Part shown: positions 17,057 to 23,328 of the stretch, piece by piece
How the letters are laid out: each line of letters begins with the position of its first letter
How positions within the stretch are numbered: position 1 is the first letter of the stretch
Assembly: GCF_014534655.1 (NCBI RefSeq)
Contig: NZ_JACVVD010000017.1
Location: forward strand, 1 to 64,000
Reading direction: 5' to 3'
DNA from: Paenibacillus sedimenti
GTDB taxonomy: Bacteria; Bacillota; Bacilli; Paenibacillales; NBRC-103111
Length of the DNA stretch: 64,000 bases
Made by a program: the position numbers and the translations under genes
Notes under the pieces: generated by a model
Told to the model about the DNA's origin: nothing
Databases searched by the model: none
Seen by the model: the letters and a program-made list of their open reading frames with translations, nothing else

Positions 17057-18253
17057 CTACGAGCTGATCCGGGTTTTATGGGCATGCCGGCCTGCGCCGG
17101 ATTCTCCCAATATGCGCCGGTAAATGAAATTCAGCCGATTGTAGTAAGGAATTTGTTGTATCCCCTGAGAAGCGGAAGTCTCAGCCCGGTCCAATTCCTC
17201 ATGGACAGCCTCCCAAGCGGATTCGCGTGAAGCGCTGTTCCAGGAACCGGCTGCTGCTTCGCAAAGCACCCGGAAACCGGCAGATCCGAGCCGCGACAAG
17301 CTTTTGGCGCTATAATAACGGACCCACCATTCCTCATCAGCCATGCAATCGGCGAGCGCATCCAGATAAAATTCCAGCTGATGTTCGCCGACGGCCTTTG
17401 CGGCAACCGCACGAATCTCCCAATCCGGGTGACGGATCAGCTCGCCGATTCGCTCAAGCGGCAGCAGGTGGGTATACTGCAGCAGCAGTTTTGCCGCTTT
17501 GATCCGGATTTCTTTGGATTCGGATACGATCAAGCGGTCAAGGGCGCCGAACATTTCAGGTTCATTGCTTTTGGATAAACGGATCAAGGCCACGTTAAGC
17601 AGCGCTTCGTCATTTTCTTGATGAAGCAACTTGGCGAAGAGCGGGGCCGTGTCCAAAGAAGATGAAGCGATGATATCGGCGATCAACTGATGAGCTTCGG
17701 GATGATATTTCGTAAGCAGCTGCAGCAAGCTGTGCAAATCTTCAGGCGCCCCTGCGCACTTGGCGGCCGCTCGCCCGACGACAAAAGCGGTCGATTCGCT
17801 GCCTTCCCGCTCCAGGAGCTTAAGCAGCTCACCGGTGCATTCGGCCGCACGCATAACACCCAAATGATAAGCGGCTTCCATGCGTATCCCATGTCTGGAG
17901 CTGCGAAGCCGCTGGCGTTCCAGCTCCACGAGTCCGAGCTCCCGGCACAGGGCAGTCAGCTTGTCCCTGTACTCTCCGCCGATCGTTTCGATCCACTCCA
18001 GCAGCTTGGACTGAATGGCTTTAAGCTCTATAGGGCTTAAATGGCCGGGAGGCGGGAGCAGCGCATCCGCTCCATCAATATTGGCGCTAAGGTAGGTAAA
18101 ATAATCCTGATGCTTGTCCAGGCTTTGTTTCATCTGTTTCTCCATAGCCCCGTGCTTGGCCCGCAGCAGGAACAACGCGGTGAATCCGCCGGCGATCGTC
18201 AAGCTGAGGACGTTCAGCACTGAAGCGGCCTGGTCATAAGGCTCTATCCACAT
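17057..18253 (-). CDS. Membrane-anchored HEAT-repeat protein
   Basis: A 398-residue protein with one N-terminal membrane helix (about residues 8-30), followed by a helical region and several HEAT-like repeats (for example HGIRMEAAYHLGVM, KEIRIKAAKLLLQY, PDWEIRAVAAKAVGEH, EWWVRYYSAKSLSRLG). It is probably a cytoplasmic scaffold tethered at the membrane. The start at 18253 follows AAGGAGGAG; longer starts upstream lack a site. It is first in the operon, directly before the GT2 synthase, suggesting it organises or regulates that enzyme. No catalytic motif is seen. Confidence 0.75.
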   Translation of the reverse strand: MWIEPYDQAASVLNVLSLTIAGGFTALFLLRAKHGAMEKQMKQSLDKHQDYFTYLSANIDGADALLPPPGHLSPIELKAIQSKLLEWIETIGGEYRDKLTALCRELGLVELERQRLRSSRHGIRMEAAYHLGVMRAAECTGELLKLLEREGSESTAFVVGRAAAKCAGAPEDLHSLLQLLTKYHPEAHQLIADIIASSSLDTAPLFAKLLHQENDEALLNVALIRLSKSNEPEMFGALDRLIVSESKEIRIKAAKLLLQYTHLLPLERIGELIRHPDWEIRAVAAKAVGEHQLEFYLDALADCMADEEWWVRYYSAKSLSRLGSAGFRVLCEAAAGSWNSASRESAWEAVHEELDRAETSASQGIQQIPYYNRLNFIYRRILGESGAGRHAHKTRISS

Positions 18254-18283
18254 CCGATTTCTCCTCCTTAATCTGACTGGCTC

Positions 18284-18297
18284 TCTCTTTAATAGAA
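18284..18297. promoter_or_regulatory. Weak SinR-like site before the leftward glycan operon
   Basis: On the minus strand TTCTATTAAAGAGA partly matches the SinR-type 6-2-6 palindrome (outer bases kept, two to three mismatches). It lies about 30 bases before the HEAT-repeat start codon. It is noted only because the better copies control the other half of the locus. Confidence 0.25.
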
Positions 18298-18399
18298 CTA
18301 TGTTGTATGACTGGTTGCATGTTGACACTATTTTTACGTAATGATATTCTGGCGTAATGCCCATTTTTTAATGCGGCTAACTTTTAGGAGTGATGACCA

Positions 18400-19191
18400 A
18401 TGACATTGTCACTTTATGAGCATTTCATCGAAGAAACCAAAATGAAGCTTAGTCAAGATGATCGATTTATCGCTCTACTTGCGGGAGGTTCCATGTTGAA
18501 GGGAACCATGGACGAATACAGCGACTTGGATCTCGTCTTGGTATATGAACCCGAATACCGTGAAACCATCATGACAGAACGAATCCAAATAGCCGAGCGA
18601 CTAGGCAGCCTGTTGTCCGGATTTACCGGTGAACATGTTGGTGAGCCGCGTCTTGTCATTTGCTTATATGGCCCTCCGCCTCTTCATGTAGATCTGAAGT
18701 TTGTCACCCCGTCCGAGCTTGAACAAAGGATTGAAAATCCTCTTATCTTGTGGGAGAGAGGTTCGGAAGCGGTACGACGAATGAGAAATACGCAACCCTC
18801 ATATCCGGAGTTGAATGTTCAGTGGATCGAAGATCGCTTCTGGGTCTGGGTTCACTATGGCGCTACCAAATTAGGACGCGGTGAGCTATTCGAATTTATC
18901 GATCTTATCACGTACATTCGTAGAGCAGTACTAGGTCCGATGATAGCAACGATACATGGTCAACAGCCTAATGGAGTTAGAAAACTTGAATTTTTTGCTG
19001 CTAAAGTAACAGAAGAGCTGGTAAAAACAATCCCACTGCATCATGCTGAAAGTTGTTACCAATCTCTTCTGACAAGTATTCAAATCTACAAGCGATTACG
19101 AAGCGACTTCCAAGACCTGCACTTAAGAAGAGAAGCGGAGTCCGTTGCCGTCGATTATCTCAACGAAGTATTTTCCTCGTTGAAGAGGTAA
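18400..19191 (+). CDS. Nucleotidyltransferase of the aminoglycoside-adenylyltransferase type
   Basis: A 263-residue protein with a Pol-beta-type nucleotidyltransferase core. It has LLAGGSMLKGTMDEYSDLDLVLVY (glycine-serine loop, then the DxD metal pair in SDLDL) and a third carboxylate in PPLHVDLKF. A helical C-terminal half follows. The size fits ANT-like antibiotic-modifying or substrate-unknown housekeeping members. TAGGAGTG precedes the ATG. It is divergent from the HEAT/GT2 operon and convergent with glmS, one base apart. Its position inside the glycan locus may be incidental. Confidence 0.75.
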   Translation: MTLSLYEHFIEETKMKLSQDDRFIALLAGGSMLKGTMDEYSDLDLVLVYEPEYRETIMTERIQIAERLGSLLSGFTGEHVGEPRLVICLYGPPPLHVDLKFVTPSELEQRIENPLILWERGSEAVRRMRNTQPSYPELNVQWIEDRFWVWVHYGATKLGRGELFEFIDLITYIRRAVLGPMIATIHGQQPNGVRKLEFFAAKVTEELVKTIPLHHAESCYQSLLTSIQIYKRLRSDFQDLHLRREAESVAVDYLNEVFSSLKR

Positions 19192-19192
19192 T

Positions 19193-21022
19193 CTACTCGA
19201 CTGTTACGCTTTTTGCCAAATTTCGCGGTTTGTCCACGTCATTACCCCGGATGGAGGCCGTGTAATAAGCGAGCAGCTGCAGCGGCACAACCGCAAGGGC
19301 AGGCGTGAACAGGGAAAAGGTGCGAGGCACGTAGATGACTTGATCCGCAGTCTTCTCAAGCTCCGTATTGCCTTCCAGGGCAAACGCGATCACATATGCG
19401 CCTCGCGCTTTGACTTCCTTGATGTTGCTTACGGTTTTCTCAAGCAGCAGCTCCTGGGTTGCAAGTGCGATGACAGGTGTGCCGTCTTCAACCAGCGCCA
19501 AAGACCCGTGCTTCAATTCACCGGCAGCGTACGCTTCCGAATGAAGATAGGAAATTTCTTTCAGCTTCAGTGAAGCTTCCATCGCCAGACTGTAATCGAG
19601 TCCGCGACCGATAAAGAACAAGTGATTGTGGCCGGCGATCTGTTCGGCGATTTGCCGGACCGCTTCCATGTTGCCTTTCAGCATGTCTTCCACTTGTGCA
19701 GGCAGCCGTTCGAGCATCGTAATCAGCTCGATCTGTGTCGCCTGATCTAAAGTCTCCAGTGATTGGGCCATGAAAATGCCAAGCAAATAAAAAGCAATAA
19801 GTTGCGAGCTGTATGCTTTGGTCGAAGCGACTGCAATCTCGGGTCCGGCCAGCGTAAAGAGACAATCGTCCGCTTCGCGGGCGACGGAGCTGCCGATCAC
19901 ATTCGTGATGGCCATGACGCGTGCGCCCCATTGTTTGGCCTCGCGCATGGCGGCCAGCGTATCGGCGGTTTCCCCCGATTGGCTCACAGCGATAACGAGT
20001 GTATTCTTGCGGATTACAGGCATCCGATACCTATACTCGGAAGCAAGGTCGACTTCAACCGGAATGCGGGTTAGCCGCTCGATAACGGTTTTCCCGACGA
20101 GAGCCGCATGATAGGCCGTTCCGCAAGCGACCATATGAATCTGCTTCAGTCCGCGGATTTGCACTTCGGAGAGTTCGATGCCGGGGAGAACAATGGTACT
20201 CCTTGCTTCGATTCTTCCGCGCATTGTATCTTCGTAAGCGCGCGGTTGATCGTGAATTTCTTTGAGCATGAAGCTGTCGAATCCATTCTTCTCTGCGACC
20301 ATGAGATCCCAGTCGATGCGAAACAACTGCTTGGCGATGAAATTGCCCTCGAGCGTCATTAACTTGACGCCTTCCCGGGTCAGCACGGCCATCTCGCCGT
20401 CATTCAATATGTACACATTGCGCGTATGCTCCAGAATGGCCGGAATATCGGAGCCGATGAAATTTTCGCCTTCGCCGACGCCGATAATAAGCGGGCTTGC
20501 CCAGCGAACGGCAACCAGCTTGTCCGGTTCGTGCTCGGAGAGCACCGCAATAGCGTAGGCGCCCCGTACTTGGCTAACGGCCTTCCGCACGGCTTCCGTC
20601 AAATCGCCTTCATAGTGATGGGCGATCAGATGAGAGATGACCTCGGTATCGGTCTCCGAAATGAACTGGTAGCCGCACAGCTCCAACTCTTCTTTTAACT
20701 GCAGGTGATTCTCAATGATACCGTTATGTACAACGGAGATTTTCATATCGTTATCGGTATGCGGATGCGAATTGGCATCCGAAGGCTTACCGTGTGTCGC
20801 CCAGCGGGTATGACCGATGCCGGCGGAACCGGCAAGCGGCTGCGCTTCCAAACGGTTTTCCAGCTCGCTGATGCGTCCTTTCGATTTACGGAGCTCAAGT
20901 CCGGAGCTTGTGTGAATCGCCAACCCGGCGGAATCGTATCCGCGGTACTCCAGTTTTTTTAAACCTTCCAATAATATGTTCTGTGAATCCCTTTTGCCGA
21001 TATAGCCGACAATGCCGCACAT
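19193..21022 (-). CDS. glmS: Glutamine-fructose-6-phosphate aminotransferase
   Basis: A full-length 609-residue GlmS. Catalytic Cys2 (MCGIVGYIG) is followed by the glutaminase domain with HTRWATHG, then two SIS isomerase domains (VACGTAYHA, SQSGETADTL, SLALVEDG) and the C-terminal KSVTVE tail. It makes glucosamine-6-P from Fru-6-P and glutamine, the first step toward UDP-GlcNAc. AGGAGGAG precedes the ATG and overlaps the stop of a truncated sinR-like frame two bases upstream. No space for a glmS ribozyme exists directly upstream, unlike the standard Bacillus gene. This argues for an accessory copy controlled from the SinR-operator region. Confidence 0.95.
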   Translation of the reverse strand: MCGIVGYIGKRDSQNILLEGLKKLEYRGYDSAGLAIHTSSGLELRKSKGRISELENRLEAQPLAGSAGIGHTRWATHGKPSDANSHPHTDNDMKISVVHNGIIENHLQLKEELELCGYQFISETDTEVISHLIAHHYEGDLTEAVRKAVSQVRGAYAIAVLSEHEPDKLVAVRWASPLIIGVGEGENFIGSDIPAILEHTRNVYILNDGEMAVLTREGVKLMTLEGNFIAKQLFRIDWDLMVAEKNGFDSFMLKEIHDQPRAYEDTMRGRIEARSTIVLPGIELSEVQIRGLKQIHMVACGTAYHAALVGKTVIERLTRIPVEVDLASEYRYRMPVIRKNTLVIAVSQSGETADTLAAMREAKQWGARVMAITNVIGSSVAREADDCLFTLAGPEIAVASTKAYSSQLIAFYLLGIFMAQSLETLDQATQIELITMLERLPAQVEDMLKGNMEAVRQIAEQIAGHNHLFFIGRGLDYSLAMEASLKLKEISYLHSEAYAAGELKHGSLALVEDGTPVIALATQELLLEKTVSNIKEVKARGAYVIAFALEGNTELEKTADQVIYVPRTFSLFTPALAVVPLQLLAYYTASIRGNDVDKPRNLAKSVTVE

Positions 21023-21024
21023 GC

Positions 21025-21276
21025 TTACTCCTCCTCTTTCTCGCTATGGCCTACTTGCCATTTTCGAAATTCAATGATGCTTTTTAATTCCTTTCTGCTG
21101 ATGCCGTACTTCACGGCATCCTGAAACAGGTCATACCACTCCTGCACCACGGCGGGATCGGGCTTCGGCTCCGGCGTATCCGGCCCTACCAGCTGTTTCA
21201 AAGAAACGTCCAGCGCGACAGCAATTTTGCCCAGCAAGTGGACGGACGGATTTGAATGAATGTCCCGTTCGACATG
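21025..21276 (-). pseudogene. 5'-truncated sinR-like gene
   Basis: The frame ending at 21025 spells the second half of a SinR protein: VERDIHSNPSVHLLGKIAVALDV (last HTH helices), a linker, then the SinI-like dimerisation domain (VQEWYDLFQDAVKYGISRKELKSIIEFRKW). The first three helices of the HTH, including the recognition helix, are missing. Upstream the frame runs into operator repeats (up to 21399) with no HTH in any frame. If translated, the product could dimerise but not bind DNA. It is co-oriented with glmS and two bases from it. I regard it as a relic, or just possibly a dominant-negative SinI-like protein. Confidence 0.7.
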
Positions 21277-21279
21277 TTG

Positions 21280-21293
21280 TTCATTATAACGAA
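21280..21293. promoter_or_regulatory. SinR-like operator copy 3
   Basis: TTCATTATAACGAA, one mismatch from a perfect palindrome. On the minus strand it contains TATAAT (21283-21288), so it may overlap the -10 box of the glmS-direction promoter. Confidence 0.6.
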
Positions 21294-21352
21294 CGAACAA
21301 TTGAAGTATAACGCAAAAATCGCCAAAACAAAAATCGGATAACTCGGATAAT

Positions 21353-21366
21353 TTCGTTTTAACGAA
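21353..21366. promoter_or_regulatory. SinR-like operator copy 4
   Basis: TTCGTTTTAACGAA, a perfect palindrome identical to the copy at 7364-7377. Confidence 0.65.
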
Positions 21367-21416
21367 CAAAATTCCCGAATTTCCTCCCTCATGCGCCATA
21401 ATTCAACCAAATATCG

Positions 21417-21430
21417 TTCTTTATAAAGAA
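21417..21430. promoter_or_regulatory. SinR-like operator copy 5, over the -35 box
   Basis: TTCTTTATAAAGAA, a perfect palindrome preceded by G, so it contains GTTCTTT, the form of the B. subtilis SinR half-site GTTCTYT. It covers the -35 hexamer of the rightward promoter. Confidence 0.7.
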
Positions 21431-21448
21431 TTTATTGTTCGTTATAAT
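21420..21448 (+). promoter_or_regulatory. SigA-type promoter of the rightward glycan operon
   Basis: TTTATA (21420-21425) and TATAAT (21443-21448) are separated by 17 bases. Both hexamers lie inside SinR-like palindromes (copies 5 and 6). The first gene starts at 21521, giving a leader of about 65 bases. Confidence 0.55.
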
Positions 21449-21451
21449 GAA
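21438..21451. promoter_or_regulatory. SinR-like operator copy 6, over the -10 box
   Basis: TTCGTTATAATGAA, one mismatch from a perfect palindrome, containing the TATAAT of the rightward promoter. Confidence 0.6.
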
Positions 21452-21520
21452 TGACGGAACGGATGAGTCCCTTCACAAACTGACTTTAACCGAACCTAAT
21501 TCATTAAAGGAGGTTTGGTT

Positions 21521-22432
21521 ATGTCCCAAACCAAAGCGCAAGTCAAGCTGGAAGGCTGGGAAAGCCGACCGGTTCCCATTCGTTATTTGGCCTTGATGCG
21601 GCCCCGGCAGTGGACGAAAAACCTGCTCGTCTTCGCTGCCCTGATTTTTTCCGTTCGGCAGGCGGATATGAATATGCTCGGTCAAGCATTGGTCGGCATT
21701 GTCCTGTTCTGTCTTGTCTCCAGCTGCGTGTACGTGCTGAACGATTACGTCGACCGCGAACGGGACCGGCTGCATCCGGAGAAAAAATACCGGCCGTTAG
21801 CTTCCGGCGCGATTCATCCGCAGACGGCGCTGCTGTTCGGCTTCGTCCTTTTGACTTCCTGTTTGGTGCTTGCTTTCCGCTTTCAGTTTGCTTTCGGCTT
21901 CGTGCTATCCGCTTATTTTTGCATGAATGTGTTGTACTCCTTGCGGCTCAAGCATGTTGTCATCGTCGACTTGCTAATTGTGGCTTCCGGGTTCGTGCTT
22001 CGCGCAGTAGGCGGCGGTCTTGTGATCAGCGTGCCGTTAACGCCTTGGTTCCTGTTATGTACGATGCTGCTGGCTTTATTCCTGGCGATCGGCAAACGGA
22101 GGCATGAGCTGGCTCTGATGCAAAGCGGTTCGGGTTCTCACCGTAAAGTACTGGATTCGTATTCGATGGAAATGCTGAACCAAATGTCGGGGATTGTGAC
22201 GACGGCGACGATTATGAGCTATGCGCTGTTTACCTTTACTTCAGGGCACACGATCCAACTGATGTGGACGTTGATCTTCGTACTGTACGGCGTGTTTCGC
22301 TACTTGTATTTGATTCATATGGAGGGCAAGGGCGGCCGCCCGGAAAAGCTGCTGCTCGAGGATAAGCATATTTTGTTGACGGTCGTGCTCTATGGATTCT
22401 CAGTCGTATGTATTTTGTTGTTTCTCAATTAA
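21521..22432 (+). CDS. UbiA-family polyprenyl-phosphate phosphoribosyltransferase-like enzyme
   Basis: A 303-residue, about nine-helix UbiA-superfamily prenyltransferase. The opening LMRPRQWTKNLLVFAALIF and the first Asp motif NDYVDRERD (about residues 73-81) followed by HPEKKYRPLASG are the hallmarks of decaprenyl-phosphate 5-phosphoribose synthase (mycobacterial Rv3806c type), as opposed to quinone or heme prenyltransferases. Such enzymes join PRPP to polyprenyl phosphate on the inner membrane face. The ATG at 21521 follows AAAGGAGG. It is first in an operon with an SMR-like transporter, DUF212 phosphatase, GT-C enzyme and glycosidase-like protein, the expected partners for a lipid-linked pentose pathway. 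No DprE1/DprE2 epimerase is in the window. Confidence 0.8.
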   Translation: MSQTKAQVKLEGWESRPVPIRYLALMRPRQWTKNLLVFAALIFSVRQADMNMLGQALVGIVLFCLVSSCVYVLNDYVDRERDRLHPEKKYRPLASGAIHPQTALLFGFVLLTSCLVLAFRFQFAFGFVLSAYFCMNVLYSLRLKHVVIVDLLIVASGFVLRAVGGGLVISVPLTPWFLLCTMLLALFLAIGKRRHELALMQSGSGSHRKVLDSYSMEMLNQMSGIVTTATIMSYALFTFTSGHTIQLMWTLIFVLYGVFRYLYLIHMEGKGGRPEKLLLEDKHILLTVVLYGFSVVCILLFLN

Positions 22433-22451
22433 TAAGGAGGAAGACTCTCCG

Positions 22452-22805
22452 ATGATCCATTATGTCTGGCTAATCGTTTCCGTCCTGCTTGGCGCAGCAG
22501 GGCAGGTATTAATGAAGTGGGGGGTCAGCACTCCCAAACTTGCGGGCGCCGGGTTGTTGTCCTGGTCCAGCTTTGCAGCCTCCTGGCCCATTGCGGCGGG
22601 GCTGGCTTGCTATGGGTTAAGCTCGGTGTTCTGGCTATTTGCGCTTAAGAAATTCCCGCTTAGCACCGTCTATCCGATGGTCAGTATGGGCTATATTCTG
22701 GTTATGCTGCTCGGATTTTATTTGTTTCAAGAAACGTTATCGATGCAAAAATGGTTCGGCGCCGCCTTCATCTCTCTTGGCGTGCTGCTTATTGCACGTG
22801 CGTAG
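22452..22805 (+). CDS. SMR/EmrE-like four-helix transporter, candidate lipid-sugar flippase
   Basis: A 117-residue protein with four membrane helices, the size of SMR/ArnE-type proteins. It has the GQVLMKWG and YPMVSMGYILVMLLGFYLF segments typical of the EamA/SMR superfamily. Some relatives flip polyprenyl-linked sugars (ArnE/F), others export drugs. Context between a phosphoribosyltransferase-like UbiA and a GT-C enzyme favours flipping. The start at 22452 follows AAGGAGGAAG; a longer frame overlapping the UbiA gene lacks support. Confidence 0.75.
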   Translation: MIHYVWLIVSVLLGAAGQVLMKWGVSTPKLAGAGLLSWSSFAASWPIAAGLACYGLSSVFWLFALKKFPLSTVYPMVSMGYILVMLLGFYLFQETLSMQKWFGAAFISLGVLLIARA

Positions 22806-22823
22806 CGGAAGGGGGTTGAATGT

Positions 22824-23255
22824 ATGAACGCCAGCTTGTTGTATCCGGCGCTGCCTTTCATCGCCTGGCTCGTGTCCGGGACGCTCAAGTATGCGGTGAA
22901 CAGGGTGCGTCACGGCAGTGACGCCGGGAAGCTGATCGGCAACGGCGGCTTTCCGAGTACGCATACGTCGGTCGTATCCTCGGTTGCGATGCTGATCGGC
23001 TTCGATCAAGGCTGGGGGACGCCGCTGTTCGGCCTCGCCGCCGCCGTCGCCTATATCGTCATGATTGATGCTGTGGGCATCCGCCGTGCCGTCGGAGAGA
23101 ATGCCAGACGAATCAATGCGCTGACCCTCGAAATCGCTGCCGCAAGCGAGGGTGCCATGCTGAGAGAAAGGCAGGGACATACCCGGTTTGAGGTGTTTGG
23201 CGGTCTGGCCTTAGGCTCGCTGCTCGGCTGGCTCGGTTCGTTGATGCTTGGATAG
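22824..23255 (+). CDS. Divergent PAP2-family (DUF212) membrane phosphatase-like protein
   Basis: A 143-residue protein with about four membrane helices and the DUF212/YuiD signatures: KYAVNRVRHG, GGFPSTHTS (about 45-53, corresponding to the PAP2 PSGH motif) and GIRRAVGENARRIN. In mycobacteria a PAP2-type phosphatase gene adjoins the phosphoribosyltransferase and is proposed to remove the 5-phosphate from the lipid-linked ribose. That role is inferred here. GAAGGGGG precedes the ATG. Confidence 0.75.
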   Translation: MNASLLYPALPFIAWLVSGTLKYAVNRVRHGSDAGKLIGNGGFPSTHTSVVSSVAMLIGFDQGWGTPLFGLAAAVAYIVMIDAVGIRRAVGENARRINALTLEIAAASEGAMLRERQGHTRFEVFGGLALGSLLGWLGSLMLG

Positions 23256-23328
23256 AACCAATACATATTTCAGAGAGACGTAATGATCAGCGTCTCCTAT
23301 ATAGAAGAAGGATATGGGGAGTTGGACG

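Noticed and set aside
18284..18297. Seventh SinR operator controlling the HEAT/GT2 operon
   Set aside because: Two to three mismatches and broken symmetry; kept only as a low-confidence site, not counted in the motif set.
21198..21410. Alternative frame supplying the missing HTH of the second SinR
   Set aside because: No frame in this stretch contains an HTH pattern; the sequence is AT-rich operator/promoter DNA.
19193..21450. glmS ribozyme upstream of glmS
   Set aside because: Only two bases separate glmS from the preceding sinR-like frame, and I could not find the conserved ribozyme core; a covariance search would settle it.
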